From Oligoflexia bacterium (lineage in GTDB: Bacteria; Bdellovibrionota_G; JALEGL01), in contig DAOLES010000001.1 in the NCBI GenBank assembly GCA_035326705.1, forward strand, positions 309,473-373,472: DNA of 64,000 bases, read 5' to 3'. The first letter of the stretch is position 1. Each line of letters starts with the position of its first letter. A program made the translations under genes and the position numbers. The notes below the pieces were generated by a model. The model did no database searches. It was not told where the DNA came from and was given only the letters and a program-made list of their open reading frames with translations. Shown here piece after piece: positions 53,243 through 61,927 of the stretch.

Positions 53243-54901
53243 ATGACTGATGCAATACAGAGAGAAGTTTTAGACGTTGATTTTTTATTTGTAGGGGCTG
53301 GCCCGGCTAGTCTTGCCGCGGCCATTCGCTTGGCGCAAAATATAAAGGACCATAATGAAAAAAATGGAACTTCTCTTGAACCGATGATTGCAGTGATAGA
53401 GAAAGCTGCTGAGTTAGGTGGACATCAAGCTTCCGGAGCCGTATTTAATCCACAACCCTTATCAGAATTATTTCCTGATTTTCTTGAACAAAACTGCCCT
53501 GTAGAAGCTCCTGTTACTAAGGAGAGTGTGTATTTTCTTAAAGAGAAAAGTTCTATTAAGTTCCCTATCATTCCTCCACAGATGCACAACAAAGGCAATT
53601 ATGTTGCTTCATTATCAAAATTAACCCGTTGGTTGGGTGAGAAAGCCACTGAACTGGGTATCAATATATTCAATGGTTTTACCGGTAATGAAGTATTATA
53701 TGAAAACAATAGAGTTATTGGCGTTAGAACCAAAGACCAAGGCATCAATGCCAAAGGTGAACAAAAACCCAATTTTGAACCAGGTGTAGATATAAAAGCC
53801 AAATGTGTTGTTTTTGGTGAGGGTGTCAGAGGTTATTTAACCAAACAGTTGATTCCAAAATTAAACTTACAAAACAAGCAAAACCCACAAGTTTATGAGA
53901 CTGCGGTTAAAGAAGTTTGGCAGTGTAAACCAGGAACCGTCAAACCTGGAAGTGTTATTCATACCATGGGCTACCCATTGGATCGTAAAACTGTGGGGGG
54001 CACCTTCATCTATGGTTTTAAAAATGATGTCTTAACCATAGGTTTGGTCGTAGGCCTAGATTATCAAAACTCTCACCTTGAACCCTATCAAGAATTACAA
54101 CGCTTAAAAGCCCATCCTTTAATTTCAAAAATGATTGATGGTGGCAAACAACTATCGTATGGCGCCAAAGCCATTACAGCTGGGGGTTATTATGCCATGC
54201 CGCAACTTTATTTTGATGGTGGCGTTTTGGTCGGTGAAAGTGGCGGTTTATTAGATATTGCAAAACTTAAAGGTATTCACCATGGCATGCGTTCTGGCAT
54301 TTTAGCCGCTGATCAAATTTTTTCTTTGTATAAAGATGAAAAAGATTTTACAGCTGATCACTTAGCACCTTATCAAGAGGCTTATTTAAAAAGCAAAGAA
54401 GGTAAAGATTTATACAAAGCCCGTAACTTCCACCAAGCTTTGGCCAAAGGCTTACCAGAAGCCTTTTTACATATTGGTATGCAACAAATTACTGGTGGCC
54501 GCGGTCTCATTGACCCCATGCCAGCTCATCTTGATAGAGAATCATATTTACCAATTGCCCAATCTCCTGCTATTGATTATTCAAAAAAACAACATCATGT
54601 TGATAAATTAACCTCCGTTTTTAACGCAGGCACCATCCATGAAGAAGACCAACCTTCGCATTTAATCATTGGAGATACGTCTATTTGCTATGATCACTGT
54701 GATGATGAATATGCTGCACCCTGCAATAGATTTTGCCCAGCCAATGTTTATGATTTACAAAAAGAAGGTGGCCATAAAAAAATGGTACTCAACTTCACCA
54801 ATTGTGTGCACTGCCAAACTTGTGACATCAATTGCCCCAAAGACAATATTTCATGGACACCACCAGAGTCTGGCGGCGGCCCACGTTATGAAAACATGTA
54901 A
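53243..54901 (+). CDS. Electron-transfer flavoprotein:ubiquinone oxidoreductase
   Basis: 552 residues. FAD-binding FLFVGAGPASLAAAIRLAQ near the start, GGHQASGAVFNPQPLSELFPDF, a membrane-surface segment and a C-terminal 4Fe-4S region with CVHCQTCDINCPKDNISWTPPESGGGPRYENM, which is the usual end of the enzyme. It passes electrons from ETF (fed by acyl-CoA dehydrogenases) to ubiquinone, so the cell oxidises fatty or amino acids. The ETF subunits are not in the window. TAAATT ends six bases before the ATG, another near-leaderless arrangement. Confidence 0.95.
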   Translation: MTDAIQREVLDVDFLFVGAGPASLAAAIRLAQNIKDHNEKNGTSLEPMIAVIEKAAELGGHQASGAVFNPQPLSELFPDFLEQNCPVEAPVTKESVYFLKEKSSIKFPIIPPQMHNKGNYVASLSKLTRWLGEKATELGINIFNGFTGNEVLYENNRVIGVRTKDQGINAKGEQKPNFEPGVDIKAKCVVFGEGVRGYLTKQLIPKLNLQNKQNPQVYETAVKEVWQCKPGTVKPGSVIHTMGYPLDRKTVGGTFIYGFKNDVLTIGLVVGLDYQNSHLEPYQELQRLKAHPLISKMIDGGKQLSYGAKAITAGGYYAMPQLYFDGGVLVGESGGLLDIAKLKGIHHGMRSGILAADQIFSLYKDEKDFTADHLAPYQEAYLKSKEGKDLYKARNFHQALAKGLPEAFLHIGMQQITGGRGLIDPMPAHLDRESYLPIAQSPAIDYSKKQHHVDKLTSVFNAGTIHEEDQPSHLIIGDTSICYDHCDDEYAAPCNRFCPANVYDLQKEGGHKKMVLNFTNCVHCQTCDINCPKDNISWTPPESGGGPRYENM

Positions 54902-54906
54902 TTGAT

Positions 54907-55089
54907 TTAAATCTTAAGAAAAAAGCTCTCTTTCAATGATCCACCATTGATCATGTCAATATTCATATTATCCAAGGCAAGAGAAGTATCTTGGTGGTAT
55001 TGAGCAATCAAACCCTGATAATATTCATGAATCTGCCCAAAAACATATGATATAAAAAATACACCACTTGCAAAATATAATTTTAACAA
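54907..55089 (-). CDS. Possible small membrane protein
   Basis: 60 residues from TTG 55089. One N-terminal hydrophobic helix (YFASGVFFISYVFG) followed by a polar tail. There is no clear ribosome site and no homology that I recognise; the composition looks protein-like, and it fills the 227 bases between two genes. Confidence 0.35.
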   Translation of the reverse strand: MLKLYFASGVFFISYVFGQIHEYYQGLIAQYHQDTSLALDNMNIDMINGGSLKESFFLKI

Positions 55090-55128
55090 ATTAGATATAA
55101 AGGTAATATATTATCTCTCTTTATAGTA

Positions 55129-55698
55129 TTAGTCATTCAATGTAGAAGGTTGTTCTTCGTGCAAATCAATCTTGGCCAGTCGATGTTCATTTGGCATGGT
55201 AAACCGATCAAATAAACGTGTGTCAGGATTTCTATAGTTACCATTTTTAGTGTTACCAATGCTCTTCATATAAACTTCTGCATAACCAATGTTTGATTTT
55301 AATACACCATAGGGTCGATCAGGACTTAAATAATCAAAATCATGATTAAATCGCACTCTTAACCCATACTGACTGTTTTCACTGACACAATAAATATAGC
55401 GTTGCGTAACATTTCTATCAATGACCGTATTAAAATAGTGCCATGTCTGTAAGTCTTCACACTCCAGAATATCACCAAAAACAGATGCTGTTAATGTCCA
55501 AAAGTGGCGTTGCTCCCAAGCGTGGTTTTTAAAATTAACGTAGCGTTTACCAAGATGAAACAATTGAACCTCAACCGCACCCAACTCAGCATTACTTGCG
55601 CCATAAAACTTTTGATTTTCTTTTGCAAAAGCATTGATGCTTAATAAAATACCTGAGATTAAACTGATTTTTACTATTATTCGTTTAATTGTTTGCAT
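55129..55698 (-). CDS. Secreted protein of unknown function
   Basis: 189 residues from ATG 55698, behind GGGGA. A promoter TTGACA-17-TATGAA on the minus strand overlaps the upstream ATG at 55725, so that one cannot be used. Signal peptide about 1-25 (NAFA). The mature part is rich in aromatic residues (WEQRHFWTLTASVFGD, YGLRVRFNHDFDYL) and has a Cys pair (LECEDL, IYCVSE). No family recognised. Confidence 0.65.
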   Translation of the reverse strand: MQTIKRIIVKISLISGILLSINAFAKENQKFYGASNAELGAVEVQLFHLGKRYVNFKNHAWEQRHFWTLTASVFGDILECEDLQTWHYFNTVIDRNVTQRYIYCVSENSQYGLRVRFNHDFDYLSPDRPYGVLKSNIGYAEVYMKSIGNTKNGNYRNPDTRLFDRFTMPNEHRLAKIDLHEEQPSTLND

Positions 55699-55816
55699 AG
55701 AATATCCCCAATACTCGCGTTTCATAACATTTGTTGTGCATCATGTCAAATCTTAAATCTTTTATCACCCGCTTGTTGATTTAAGCTATAATTTTAAATC
55801 TATAGCACTAAAAAGC

Positions 55817-55845
55817 TTGATATTCTTTTCATTTCCAGCGATAGT
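55817..55845 (+). promoter_or_regulatory. Sigma-70 promoter of citrate synthase, start point at the ATG
   Basis: TTGATA (55817-55822), 17-base spacer, GATAGT (55840-55845), six bases to ATG 55852. Confidence 0.75.
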
Positions 55846-55851
55846 GCGCGC

Positions 55852-57003
55852 ATGAGCGATCCTGTGAAAAATACAACCCCAGATAACTTTAAACCTGGAC
55901 TTGAAGGCATCCCCGCCTGTAAGTCTTCTATCTCATTTGTTGATGGCATCAATGGTGTATTGGAATACCGTGGATTTTCAATCAAAGACCTTACAGACTC
56001 ATGCACATTTGAAGAAGTTTCTTATTTATTATTAACGGGCAAACTACCTCAGCAGTCAGAATTAACAGATTTTATTTCTAACCTGAATCAGCGCATGTTT
56101 ATTTCTGAAGAAATTCAAAAAATAATTTCACTTTTCCCATCTCAAGCGCATCCTATGAGTGCCTTGCAAACCGGTATTGCAACATTGGGTATGGTGAGTC
56201 CTTACCCAAAGAAAGCTACTCCAGAGGATATGTGGAAAGCAATCTATACTTTGATTGCCAAAACATCCCTAATTATTGGAGCATTTTACCGGCACCAACA
56301 AGGTATGGCTACTCTTACTCCTGACCCCGAGTTGGGGATAGCAGGAAATTTATTGCTAAGCTTTACCAATAAAGAACCCTCACATTATGAACGTAGAGTA
56401 ATGGATGCTTGTTTAATTTTACATGCGGAGCATACACTCAATGCATCTACGTTTACTGCACGTGTTATTGGTTCAACACTCAGTGATCCATTTGCAATGA
56501 TCGCAGGTGCTGTTGCTTCCTTAAAAGGCCCTCTTCACGGTGGTGCTAACGAAGCCGTGATGGATACCTTACGTCAAATTGAAAATGTTGATCATGTGGA
56601 AGCCTTCTTGGACAATAAAATTCAAAACAAACAAAAAATTATGGGCTTGGGTCACAGAGTTTACAAAACCAAAGATCCAAGAGCTGTCATTTTACAAGAC
56701 TTGGCCAAAGATTTGTTTAAAAATGCTGATGGTTTACTTGCCATTGCTGAAAAGTTGGAAACCGAGGCTGAAAAACGTTTAGCTACAAAAGGAATTTACC
56801 CTAACGTAGATTTCTACTCTGGCTTGGTTTATTACCAATTGGGAATTCCTCAAGAATTTTTCACACCTATTTTTGCTGCAGCCCGTGTCAGCGGTTGGTT
56901 AGCTCACTGGGTAGAGCAATTGGAAGACAATCGTATTTATAGACCAAGACAAGTTTACACCGGTGATCATAACAAAACCTTTGTTCATATCCAAAACCGA
57001 TAA
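55852..57003 (+). CDS. gltA: Citrate synthase
   Basis: 383 residues, the short bacterial/archaeal (type I-like) form. Active-site segments: HAEHTLNASTFTARV (substrate His), KGPLHGGANEAVM, MGLGHRVYKTKDPRA (catalytic His) and VDFYSGLVYYQLG (catalytic Asp). It joins acetyl-CoA and oxaloacetate at the entry to the citric acid cycle. A 2-methylcitrate synthase is possible, as the two forms are alike. Its promoter predicts a leaderless message. Single gene. Confidence 0.94.
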   Translation: MSDPVKNTTPDNFKPGLEGIPACKSSISFVDGINGVLEYRGFSIKDLTDSCTFEEVSYLLLTGKLPQQSELTDFISNLNQRMFISEEIQKIISLFPSQAHPMSALQTGIATLGMVSPYPKKATPEDMWKAIYTLIAKTSLIIGAFYRHQQGMATLTPDPELGIAGNLLLSFTNKEPSHYERRVMDACLILHAEHTLNASTFTARVIGSTLSDPFAMIAGAVASLKGPLHGGANEAVMDTLRQIENVDHVEAFLDNKIQNKQKIMGLGHRVYKTKDPRAVILQDLAKDLFKNADGLLAIAEKLETEAEKRLATKGIYPNVDFYSGLVYYQLGIPQEFFTPIFAAARVSGWLAHWVEQLEDNRIYRPRQVYTGDHNKTFVHIQNR

Positions 57004-57039
57004 AAAATTTAAAGCACTTTTTAATAAAGTGCTTTAAAT
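57001..57039 (-). terminator. Terminator hairpin between gltA and a lipoprotein gene
   Basis: Perfect 14-bp stem ATTTAAAGCACTTT/AAAGTGCTTTAAAT (57007-57039, TTAAT loop). On the minus strand it is followed by TTTTT, so it ends the hemH-lipoprotein transcript; no T-run follows on the plus strand. Confidence 0.72.
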
Positions 57040-57071
57040 GCACTACCTTTAGTGATTTACTGGCACTCAAT

Positions 57072-57746
57072 TTACCGTTTACTCAGTTTTTGTTCTAAAA
57101 TCCTTTGTCCACCCGATGGATATGAATAATAAACGTTAACAAAAAGGTTTTCACCTTGGATCATAAATACCCAAACACCATTATCAATAATACCTGCCGG
57201 TATATCTTTCTTAACTTCACAGGCTTGATCAACATCTTCAAGCTTATGACAAGATAAATACTTAAAGACCGCAAGATCACTGTATTTATAATTCATGATG
57301 CGTGCTTTAATCCAGTTAGGTAGTTGTTGCTGTGCCAATTCCTGGGTATAAACTTTAATATTGTTATCAGACCAAATATGTTGTTCATTGATAAACTGCC
57401 ACTGTTCTTGAACTTGACCAATATCCAAAGTACCTTCTATACCCTGATCATTTTTAAAAAGATTAATATAAACTTCTGTACCTGTTTCACCTAAGGTTGG
57501 TTTTCCCCCACCAGTAGGATCTGAACTATTGGTCATCACTTCTCCTTGCCATTTTCCCAACAAAAATGAGTAATCTTGAGGAGTGCTTTCACTACTACTT
57601 AAAACAGCATCGCTGGTACTTTGCTGTTTATTCAAACTATTTTTTTTGCTAGCTTTACTGGCACAGGAAGACAATAAAAAAACAAAACCTAGACTCAAAA
57701 ACCATACCACTAGCTTGTATCTTAAAATAATTACTTGTTTTGACAT
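57072..57746 (-). CDS. Lipoprotein of unknown function
   Basis: 224 residues from ATG 57746, four bases after the hemH stop and behind GAAGAGGG; the open frame overlaps hemH upstream. Lipobox LLSSCAS near residue 28, then a Ser-rich spacer and a beta-barrel-like (lipocalin-type) pattern: FLLGKWQGEVMTNS, TEVYINLFKN and VQEQWQFINEQHIWS. The WQGE-type start is typical of small lipocalin-like domains, but I cannot assign a ligand. Shares the transcript with hemH. Confidence 0.7.
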   Translation of the reverse strand: MSKQVIILRYKLVVWFLSLGFVFLLSSCASKASKKNSLNKQQSTSDAVLSSSESTPQDYSFLLGKWQGEVMTNSSDPTGGGKPTLGETGTEVYINLFKNDQGIEGTLDIGQVQEQWQFINEQHIWSDNNIKVYTQELAQQQLPNWIKARIMNYKYSDLAVFKYLSCHKLEDVDQACEVKKDIPAGIIDNGVWVFMIQGENLFVNVYYSYPSGGQRILEQKLSKR

Positions 57747-57750
57747 TTTT

Positions 57751-58779
57751 TTACCCTCTTCTTTCCCATTCACAACAGTTAGGAGGACAAACCTCTCTAG
57801 CCGGATAGTTACCAATTGCTAATTTTTTATTTTTTTGCGGGTACAACACTTCCTCCACCAAATCCACCAACATAGAAACAAATATGGGATGTGTGCCCGG
57901 TGTTAATACTCTAATAAAATTTATCTTTTGTTCTGCGGCTATTGTTTTAGCTTCCATATCAAGATCATAGATCACTTCCATATGATCTGAAATAAAACCA
58001 ATGGGACAGACATAAAGATTTTTTATCCTGCTATCTTCCTGTGAAAGTTGCCCAATTCTCTCACATACATCGGGTTCCAACCAAGGAATGTGTGGCGATC
58101 CACTCCTGCTCTGATACACCAGTTCCCAATTTTCCAAACCTAAAAATTGAGCAACCAAGTGACAACTCTCTTCTAGTTGTAGGACATAATCGCTAGAATT
58201 GGCCATGGCCATGGGAATACTGTGGGCAGTAAATAAAACTTTAGTATCTGCTTGTTTATAGCTTATACCATGATTGTTTTCCTGTTCTTTAAAACGCTCA
58301 ACAATACATTCAATAAATTTAGGATGATTGTAATACTTTCTTAAAACCTCATATTCAAAGTTATCAGATTGTTCTAAGTCTGCTTTTGCTTGCTCTAAGT
58401 TGTTTCTATATTGCCTACATCCTGAATAAGATGAAAAGGCTGATGTAAACATACATAAAGTTTTTTTTCTATGGTCTTGAACCACTTTTTGTATGGTTTC
58501 ATGTATATAAGGTTGCCAATTACGATTGGCAAAATAAATAGGAAGATCAATTTTTCTTTTTTCTAATTCTCTTTTTATACACTCAATCAATGCCAAATTT
58601 TGCTCATTGATGGGGCTTTTACCATCAAACAAGTAATAATGCTCTGCTACCTGTTTTTTTCTCTCTTCACTAACCGGCTTGCCTTTAAGTACATTATTTA
58701 AAAACGGCATGACATCTTCATTTTTTTCCGGTCCACCAAAAGAAACCAACATCAAAGCATCAACAGTTAATGGGCTCAT
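57751..58779 (-). CDS. hemH: Ferrochelatase
   Basis: 342 residues. Family motifs: LMLVSFGGPEKNEDVMPFL at the start, metal-site His in VLFTAHSIPMAMA, and CPIGFISDHMEVIYDLD near residue 265. It inserts iron into the porphyrin at the end of haem synthesis. The C-terminus carries Cys331, Cys335 and Cys336 (VCPPNCCEWERRG); some bacterial ferrochelatases bind a 2Fe-2S cluster with C-terminal Cys, so this may too, although only three lie here. GAGG precedes the ATG. A lipoprotein gene follows. Confidence 0.94.
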   Translation of the reverse strand: MSPLTVDALMLVSFGGPEKNEDVMPFLNNVLKGKPVSEERKKQVAEHYYLFDGKSPINEQNLALIECIKRELEKRKIDLPIYFANRNWQPYIHETIQKVVQDHRKKTLCMFTSAFSSYSGCRQYRNNLEQAKADLEQSDNFEYEVLRKYYNHPKFIECIVERFKEQENNHGISYKQADTKVLFTAHSIPMAMANSSDYVLQLEESCHLVAQFLGLENWELVYQSRSGSPHIPWLEPDVCERIGQLSQEDSRIKNLYVCPIGFISDHMEVIYDLDMEAKTIAAEQKINFIRVLTPGTHPIFVSMLVDLVEEVLYPQKNKKLAIGNYPAREVCPPNCCEWERRG

Positions 58780-58908
58780 ACTTTTCCTCTAGCACAATTG
58801 ATTAAAAATGAACACTTTATGTCACTTCATAAACAGCAACATAATCTACATGTGCGACAATTTATCATTTGAATTTTCAATTATTTTTGAATATTCAGAA
58901 TACTGCCC

Positions 58909-59766
58909 ATGAAAAACAAACAACAAATTCTAATTCTATCTCTGGTCTTCTTTTTAAGCTCCTGTACAACCAACAAGATTTTAAAAGAAACCAATCAAAA
59001 TTTGGAGCAATTGAATGCATCAATTGATGAGAAATTTAACAAAATGTCTCAACCTATGAATGATATTTCAAGAAACTTTGCTGAGATGTCTAAAACCATC
59101 AATAGTTTTTCTAAATTTACGGAAGATGATGGGATGATAGATCAACTTAAAAATGTTTTAGCACAAATTTCAGCCCTTGATATTGGCAACTCTGTCAATA
59201 CAATGCAAGAAACCATGGAAGCTTCTTTAGGTCTAATGGAAGGCATTGATCGTATAGGAGGTGCTGAAGGTGTTATGGTTCAATTAACACTTGGCTATAC
59301 CTTAGGTGTTCAAATACTAGAGGTGTTTAAAGGCTATGCTGGTATTGAAACAGAAGGTGACATAGAGCAATACTTGCTTGCTATTCAAACCATCTTAAAC
59401 TCTACAAAAGATAGTGTTAATCCAATGGTAAAAAGTATAAGAGAATCTATACAGACACTTATTAATCTTAAAGCACAAGAGTACGACCTTAACCTAAATG
59501 CACAAATTGAGCAGGCAAAAACGCTTGAAAATGAACTTTTAAAGGCTGAATCGGCTTTAAACGAAGGAATTGCTTTTGTTGAATATTATCAAACCGATCG
59601 GTCCATTGATATTACAGAGCTAAGTCCTCAACAATTAAAAGATTTTCAAGAAAAAGCAACACAATTGGCTACATTTTATAATCAACATGCTAAAGAAATT
59701 GCTTCCCTGCAAAGAATTTGGATGGAATGGCCAAATGATAATGAAATGATTGCTGCTGTTGAATAA
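58909..59766 (+). CDS. Coiled-coil lipoprotein of unknown function
   Basis: 285 residues. Lipobox FLSSCTT (Cys near 22). The mature part is nearly all helical with heptad-like runs (LKETNQNLEQLNASIDEKFNKMSQPMNDISRNFAEMS; LEQAKTLENELLKAESALNEG), suggesting an extended coiled coil in the periplasm. No recognised family. A GbsR/MarR-type regulator gene follows 29 bases later and may be co-transcribed. Confidence 0.68.
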   Translation: MKNKQQILILSLVFFLSSCTTNKILKETNQNLEQLNASIDEKFNKMSQPMNDISRNFAEMSKTINSFSKFTEDDGMIDQLKNVLAQISALDIGNSVNTMQETMEASLGLMEGIDRIGGAEGVMVQLTLGYTLGVQILEVFKGYAGIETEGDIEQYLLAIQTILNSTKDSVNPMVKSIRESIQTLINLKAQEYDLNLNAQIEQAKTLENELLKAESALNEGIAFVEYYQTDRSIDITELSPQQLKDFQEKATQLATFYNQHAKEIASLQRIWMEWPNDNEMIAAVE

Positions 59767-59795
59767 ATATTTATGGTAAAGTAAAAAAACTACAC

Positions 59796-60380
59796 ATGGA
59801 TAAAACACAACACAATAACAAATCAGTTGATCTTTTAGTTTCTACATCAAATTTAGAAACATCTCCTCAAGCAGCTTTGATCAACGAACAAGAATTGATG
59901 TTTTCTAATATCATTGCTGATCTGGTTGAGCAATGGGGATTTAAACGGCTTTTAGGGAAAGTATGGGCGTTGCTTTATCTCAGAAAAACTGCTCTAAGCC
60001 CCATTCAAATTCAAGAAGCCTTTGCTATCTCTGCGGGTAATGTCAATACCATTTTAAAAGAATTGCAACAATGGGGTGTGGCCAAACGGGTTAAAGTACC
60101 CAGTGATAGAAAGTATTATTATAAAGTGGATGAGCACTTATGGCGTTCTATTGCCAATGTTTTTAAAGCCAGAGAGCTGCGTATCTTAGATGATGCTATT
60201 GAAGGTTTAGACACCCTTGAAGCCCAACTAAAACAAAAAAACACCTATCAAGCATCACAGGTTGAACATGTTAGTAAAACCTTACAGATTGCCTATCAAT
60301 TTTCTAACCTTGCGGTTAACGCACCCATTGACAAAATGAGTAAGTTAACCACATTGGTCAAAATCTTAAGAAACCTTTAA
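59796..60380 (+). CDS. GbsR/MarR-family transcriptional regulator
   Basis: 194 residues. The winged helix at about 40-110 (EQWGFKRLLGKVWALLYLRKTALSPIQIQEAFAISAGNVNTILKELQQWGVAKRVKVPSDRKYYYK) matches the GbsR branch of the MarR fold, where a helix after 'W-G' contacts DNA and the wing is basic. The C-terminal half is helical and probably dimerises. It may regulate the lipoprotein gene before it or a distant target; the ligand is unknown. Confidence 0.85.
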   Translation: MDKTQHNNKSVDLLVSTSNLETSPQAALINEQELMFSNIIADLVEQWGFKRLLGKVWALLYLRKTALSPIQIQEAFAISAGNVNTILKELQQWGVAKRVKVPSDRKYYYKVDEHLWRSIANVFKARELRILDDAIEGLDTLEAQLKQKNTYQASQVEHVSKTLQIAYQFSNLAVNAPIDKMSKLTTLVKILRNL

Positions 60381-60425
60381 GCAAAGCTTTGATTTCATAT
60401 CTTAACCATTTAATTTTATTAAATA

Positions 60426-60463
60426 AAAAACCCCTTAAACTGAAAAAAATTTAAGGGGTTTTT
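60426..60463. terminator. Bidirectional rho-independent terminator
   Basis: Stem AAACCCCTTAAA/TTTAAGGGGTTT with a ten-base loop; A-run on one side, T-run on the other. It separates the regulator gene and rpmB. Confidence 0.9.
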
Positions 60464-60479
60464 AGTTTAAAAAATAAAG

Positions 60480-60752
60480 TTAAGCTTGAATTTGCTTTTT
60501 AATTTTTTGTAGACGCTCAGATAACTGGGATGCATCAGTTTTAATCAATGTTGCACTGATACCCCCCATTTTCTCGATAGAGCGAATGGCACTGGTAGAC
60601 AATGTTAAGGTAATATTGCGTTTTGCTTCTGGAATATAATATTTTTTAGCTTTCAAATTGGGTAACTGTCTATGCTTGGTTTTATTGTTAGCATGACTGA
60701 CTCTATTCCCTGTTAATGGTTTAATTCCGGTTATTTCACATACTCTAGCCAC
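60480..60752 (-). CDS. rpmB: 50S ribosomal protein L28
   Basis: 90 residues from GTG 60752 behind GGAGA. VCEITGIKPLTGNRVSHANNKTKHRQLPNLKAKKYY is the L28 signature. It lacks the paired CxxC zinc ligands (one Cys only), so it is the zinc-free form. It is 33 bases downstream of rpmG in the same direction. Standard length apart from a short C-terminal extension. Confidence 0.95.
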   Translation of the reverse strand: MARVCEITGIKPLTGNRVSHANNKTKHRQLPNLKAKKYYIPEAKRNITLTLSTSAIRSIEKMGGISATLIKTDASQLSERLQKIKKQIQA

Positions 60753-60785
60753 TTTACTGTCTCCTGAAACTTTCTAGTTTAACGC

Positions 60786-60977
60786 TTACAATTGACTTGA
60801 AAAGTCTTTTCCTTTTGACTTACTCAGTTTTTTATCTTCAATAAAAACAACATGTTTTCTTACTTTTGGGTCATACTTTTTAATTTTTAATTTTTCTGTA
60901 CTGGTTCTCTTATTGCGCATGGTTGTATAAAAATACCCTGTTCCCGCTGTTGACAATAAATAAACAATTTCACGCAT
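60786..60977 (-). CDS. rpmG: 50S ribosomal protein L33
   Basis: 63 residues. VYLLSTAGTGYFYTTMRNKRTSTEKLKIKKYDPKVRKHVVF is the L33 core. It has no Cys, so it is the zinc-independent form. AAGGA precedes the ATG by eight bases. First gene of the rpmG-rpmB pair, divergent from rpsN. Confidence 0.95.
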   Translation of the reverse strand: MREIVYLLSTAGTGYFYTTMRNKRTSTEKLKIKKYDPKVRKHVVFIEDKKLSKSKGKDFSSQL

Positions 60978-61165
60978 GATTCAATCCTTTTTAGCCCTAT
61001 ACCTGCTTTAAGAGTATTTAACCCTAAAATTAGGTCATAAATCTAGGCCTTACATATAAAATTACAAACTGCTGGCTTGATTTACTTTAATTGACAAAAA
61101 AATCAAGCTAATAATGCATTTTTTGTTTGCATTTTATATTTTCTTGCGTTAAATCAGCTCTCCTA

Positions 61166-61471
61166 ATGGCAAAAACATCAAAAATAGCACAAAACAATCA
61201 TAGAATTGATCTTGTTAAAAAATATCAAACCAAGCGTGAGGCTTTAAAAAAGCTTACCACTGACTTAACCATTCCTCTTGAAGAAAGAATGCTTGCTAGT
61301 CAAAAACTAGCTGCATTGCCAAGAAACTCGGCTCCTTCTCGTGTAAGAAACCGTTGCTTACTCTCTGGTCGTCCAAGAGGCAATTATCGTAAGTTTAAGC
61401 TTTCAAGACTAATGTTTAGAAAATTGGCTTCTGAGGGGCAAATTTCAGGCGTTAGAAAAGCTAGCTGGTAA
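61166..61471 (+). CDS. rpsN: 30S ribosomal protein S14
   Basis: 101 residues from ATG 61166 (MAKTSK...); the frame is open upstream but this is the usual S14 start. The C-terminal RNRCLLSGRPRGNYRKFKLSRLMFRKLASEGQISGVRKASW matches S14 of the long, zinc-free type (a single Cys, no CxxC pairs). Outside the main ribosomal operon and divergent from rpmG. A strong terminator follows. Confidence 0.95.
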   Translation: MAKTSKIAQNNHRIDLVKKYQTKREALKKLTTDLTIPLEERMLASQKLAALPRNSAPSRVRNRCLLSGRPRGNYRKFKLSRLMFRKLASEGQISGVRKASW

Positions 61472-61510
61472 CACAAGCTTCATATTAAATAAAAACAGTT
61501 CTAAAATGAG

Positions 61511-61542
61511 GCAAGCTTTATATATCTAAAGCTTGCTTTTTT
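61511..61542 (+). terminator. Rho-independent terminator of rpsN, adjacent to the next start codon
   Basis: 10-bp perfect stem GCAAGCTTTA/TAAAGCTTGC, TATATC loop and six T. It ends three bases before ATG 61546 of the ArsC-like gene. Confidence 0.88.
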
Positions 61543-61545
61543 ATT

Positions 61546-61914
61546 ATGTCACATGCATTAACACTTTATTACAACCCATCCTGCAGCAAATGCCAAAAGG
61601 CGGTTGAGTTACTTGATCAATTGAATTATGCTTACCATACCATTGATTACCTAGAAAACGGCCTAACCCAACAAGAAGTACATAATCTTATCCGCGTTCT
61701 TAACCTTAGGGCAGAAGACATTATTCGTAAGGATGATTTAAAAAAATATGATTTAAGCCCAGATATTCTCTTAAACCATGAAAGTATTGTTGCTACCATA
61801 AGTAAAAAACCAGCCTTATTACAACGCCCTATTCTGCTTTTTAAATCTGAGATTGGCATTATTGCGCGACCTCCAGAAAAAATAATAGCATTCCTAAAAT
61901 CTTTAAAGGCTTAA
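61546..61914 (+). CDS. ArsC-family (glutaredoxin-fold) reductase
   Basis: 122 residues. The ArsC/YffB fold is seen in TLYYNPSCSKCQKAVELL, where the first Cys (about 12) is the ArsC catalytic one and the second makes a CxxC pair, and in the C-terminal LLQRPILLFKSEIGIIARPPEKI, matching the ArsC 'RPI...GRPPE' end. It may reduce arsenate or another thiol substrate. Terminator sequence runs up to the ATG, so how it is transcribed is unclear. Confidence 0.85.
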   Translation: MSHALTLYYNPSCSKCQKAVELLDQLNYAYHTIDYLENGLTQQEVHNLIRVLNLRAEDIIRKDDLKKYDLSPDILLNHESIVATISKKPALLQRPILLFKSEIGIIARPPEKIIAFLKSLKA

Positions 61915-61927
61915 TTTTTAAATATTT

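Noticed and set aside
60978..61165. Search for a Zur operator between rpmG and rpsN
   Set aside because: No long AT-rich dyad of Zur type could be seen.
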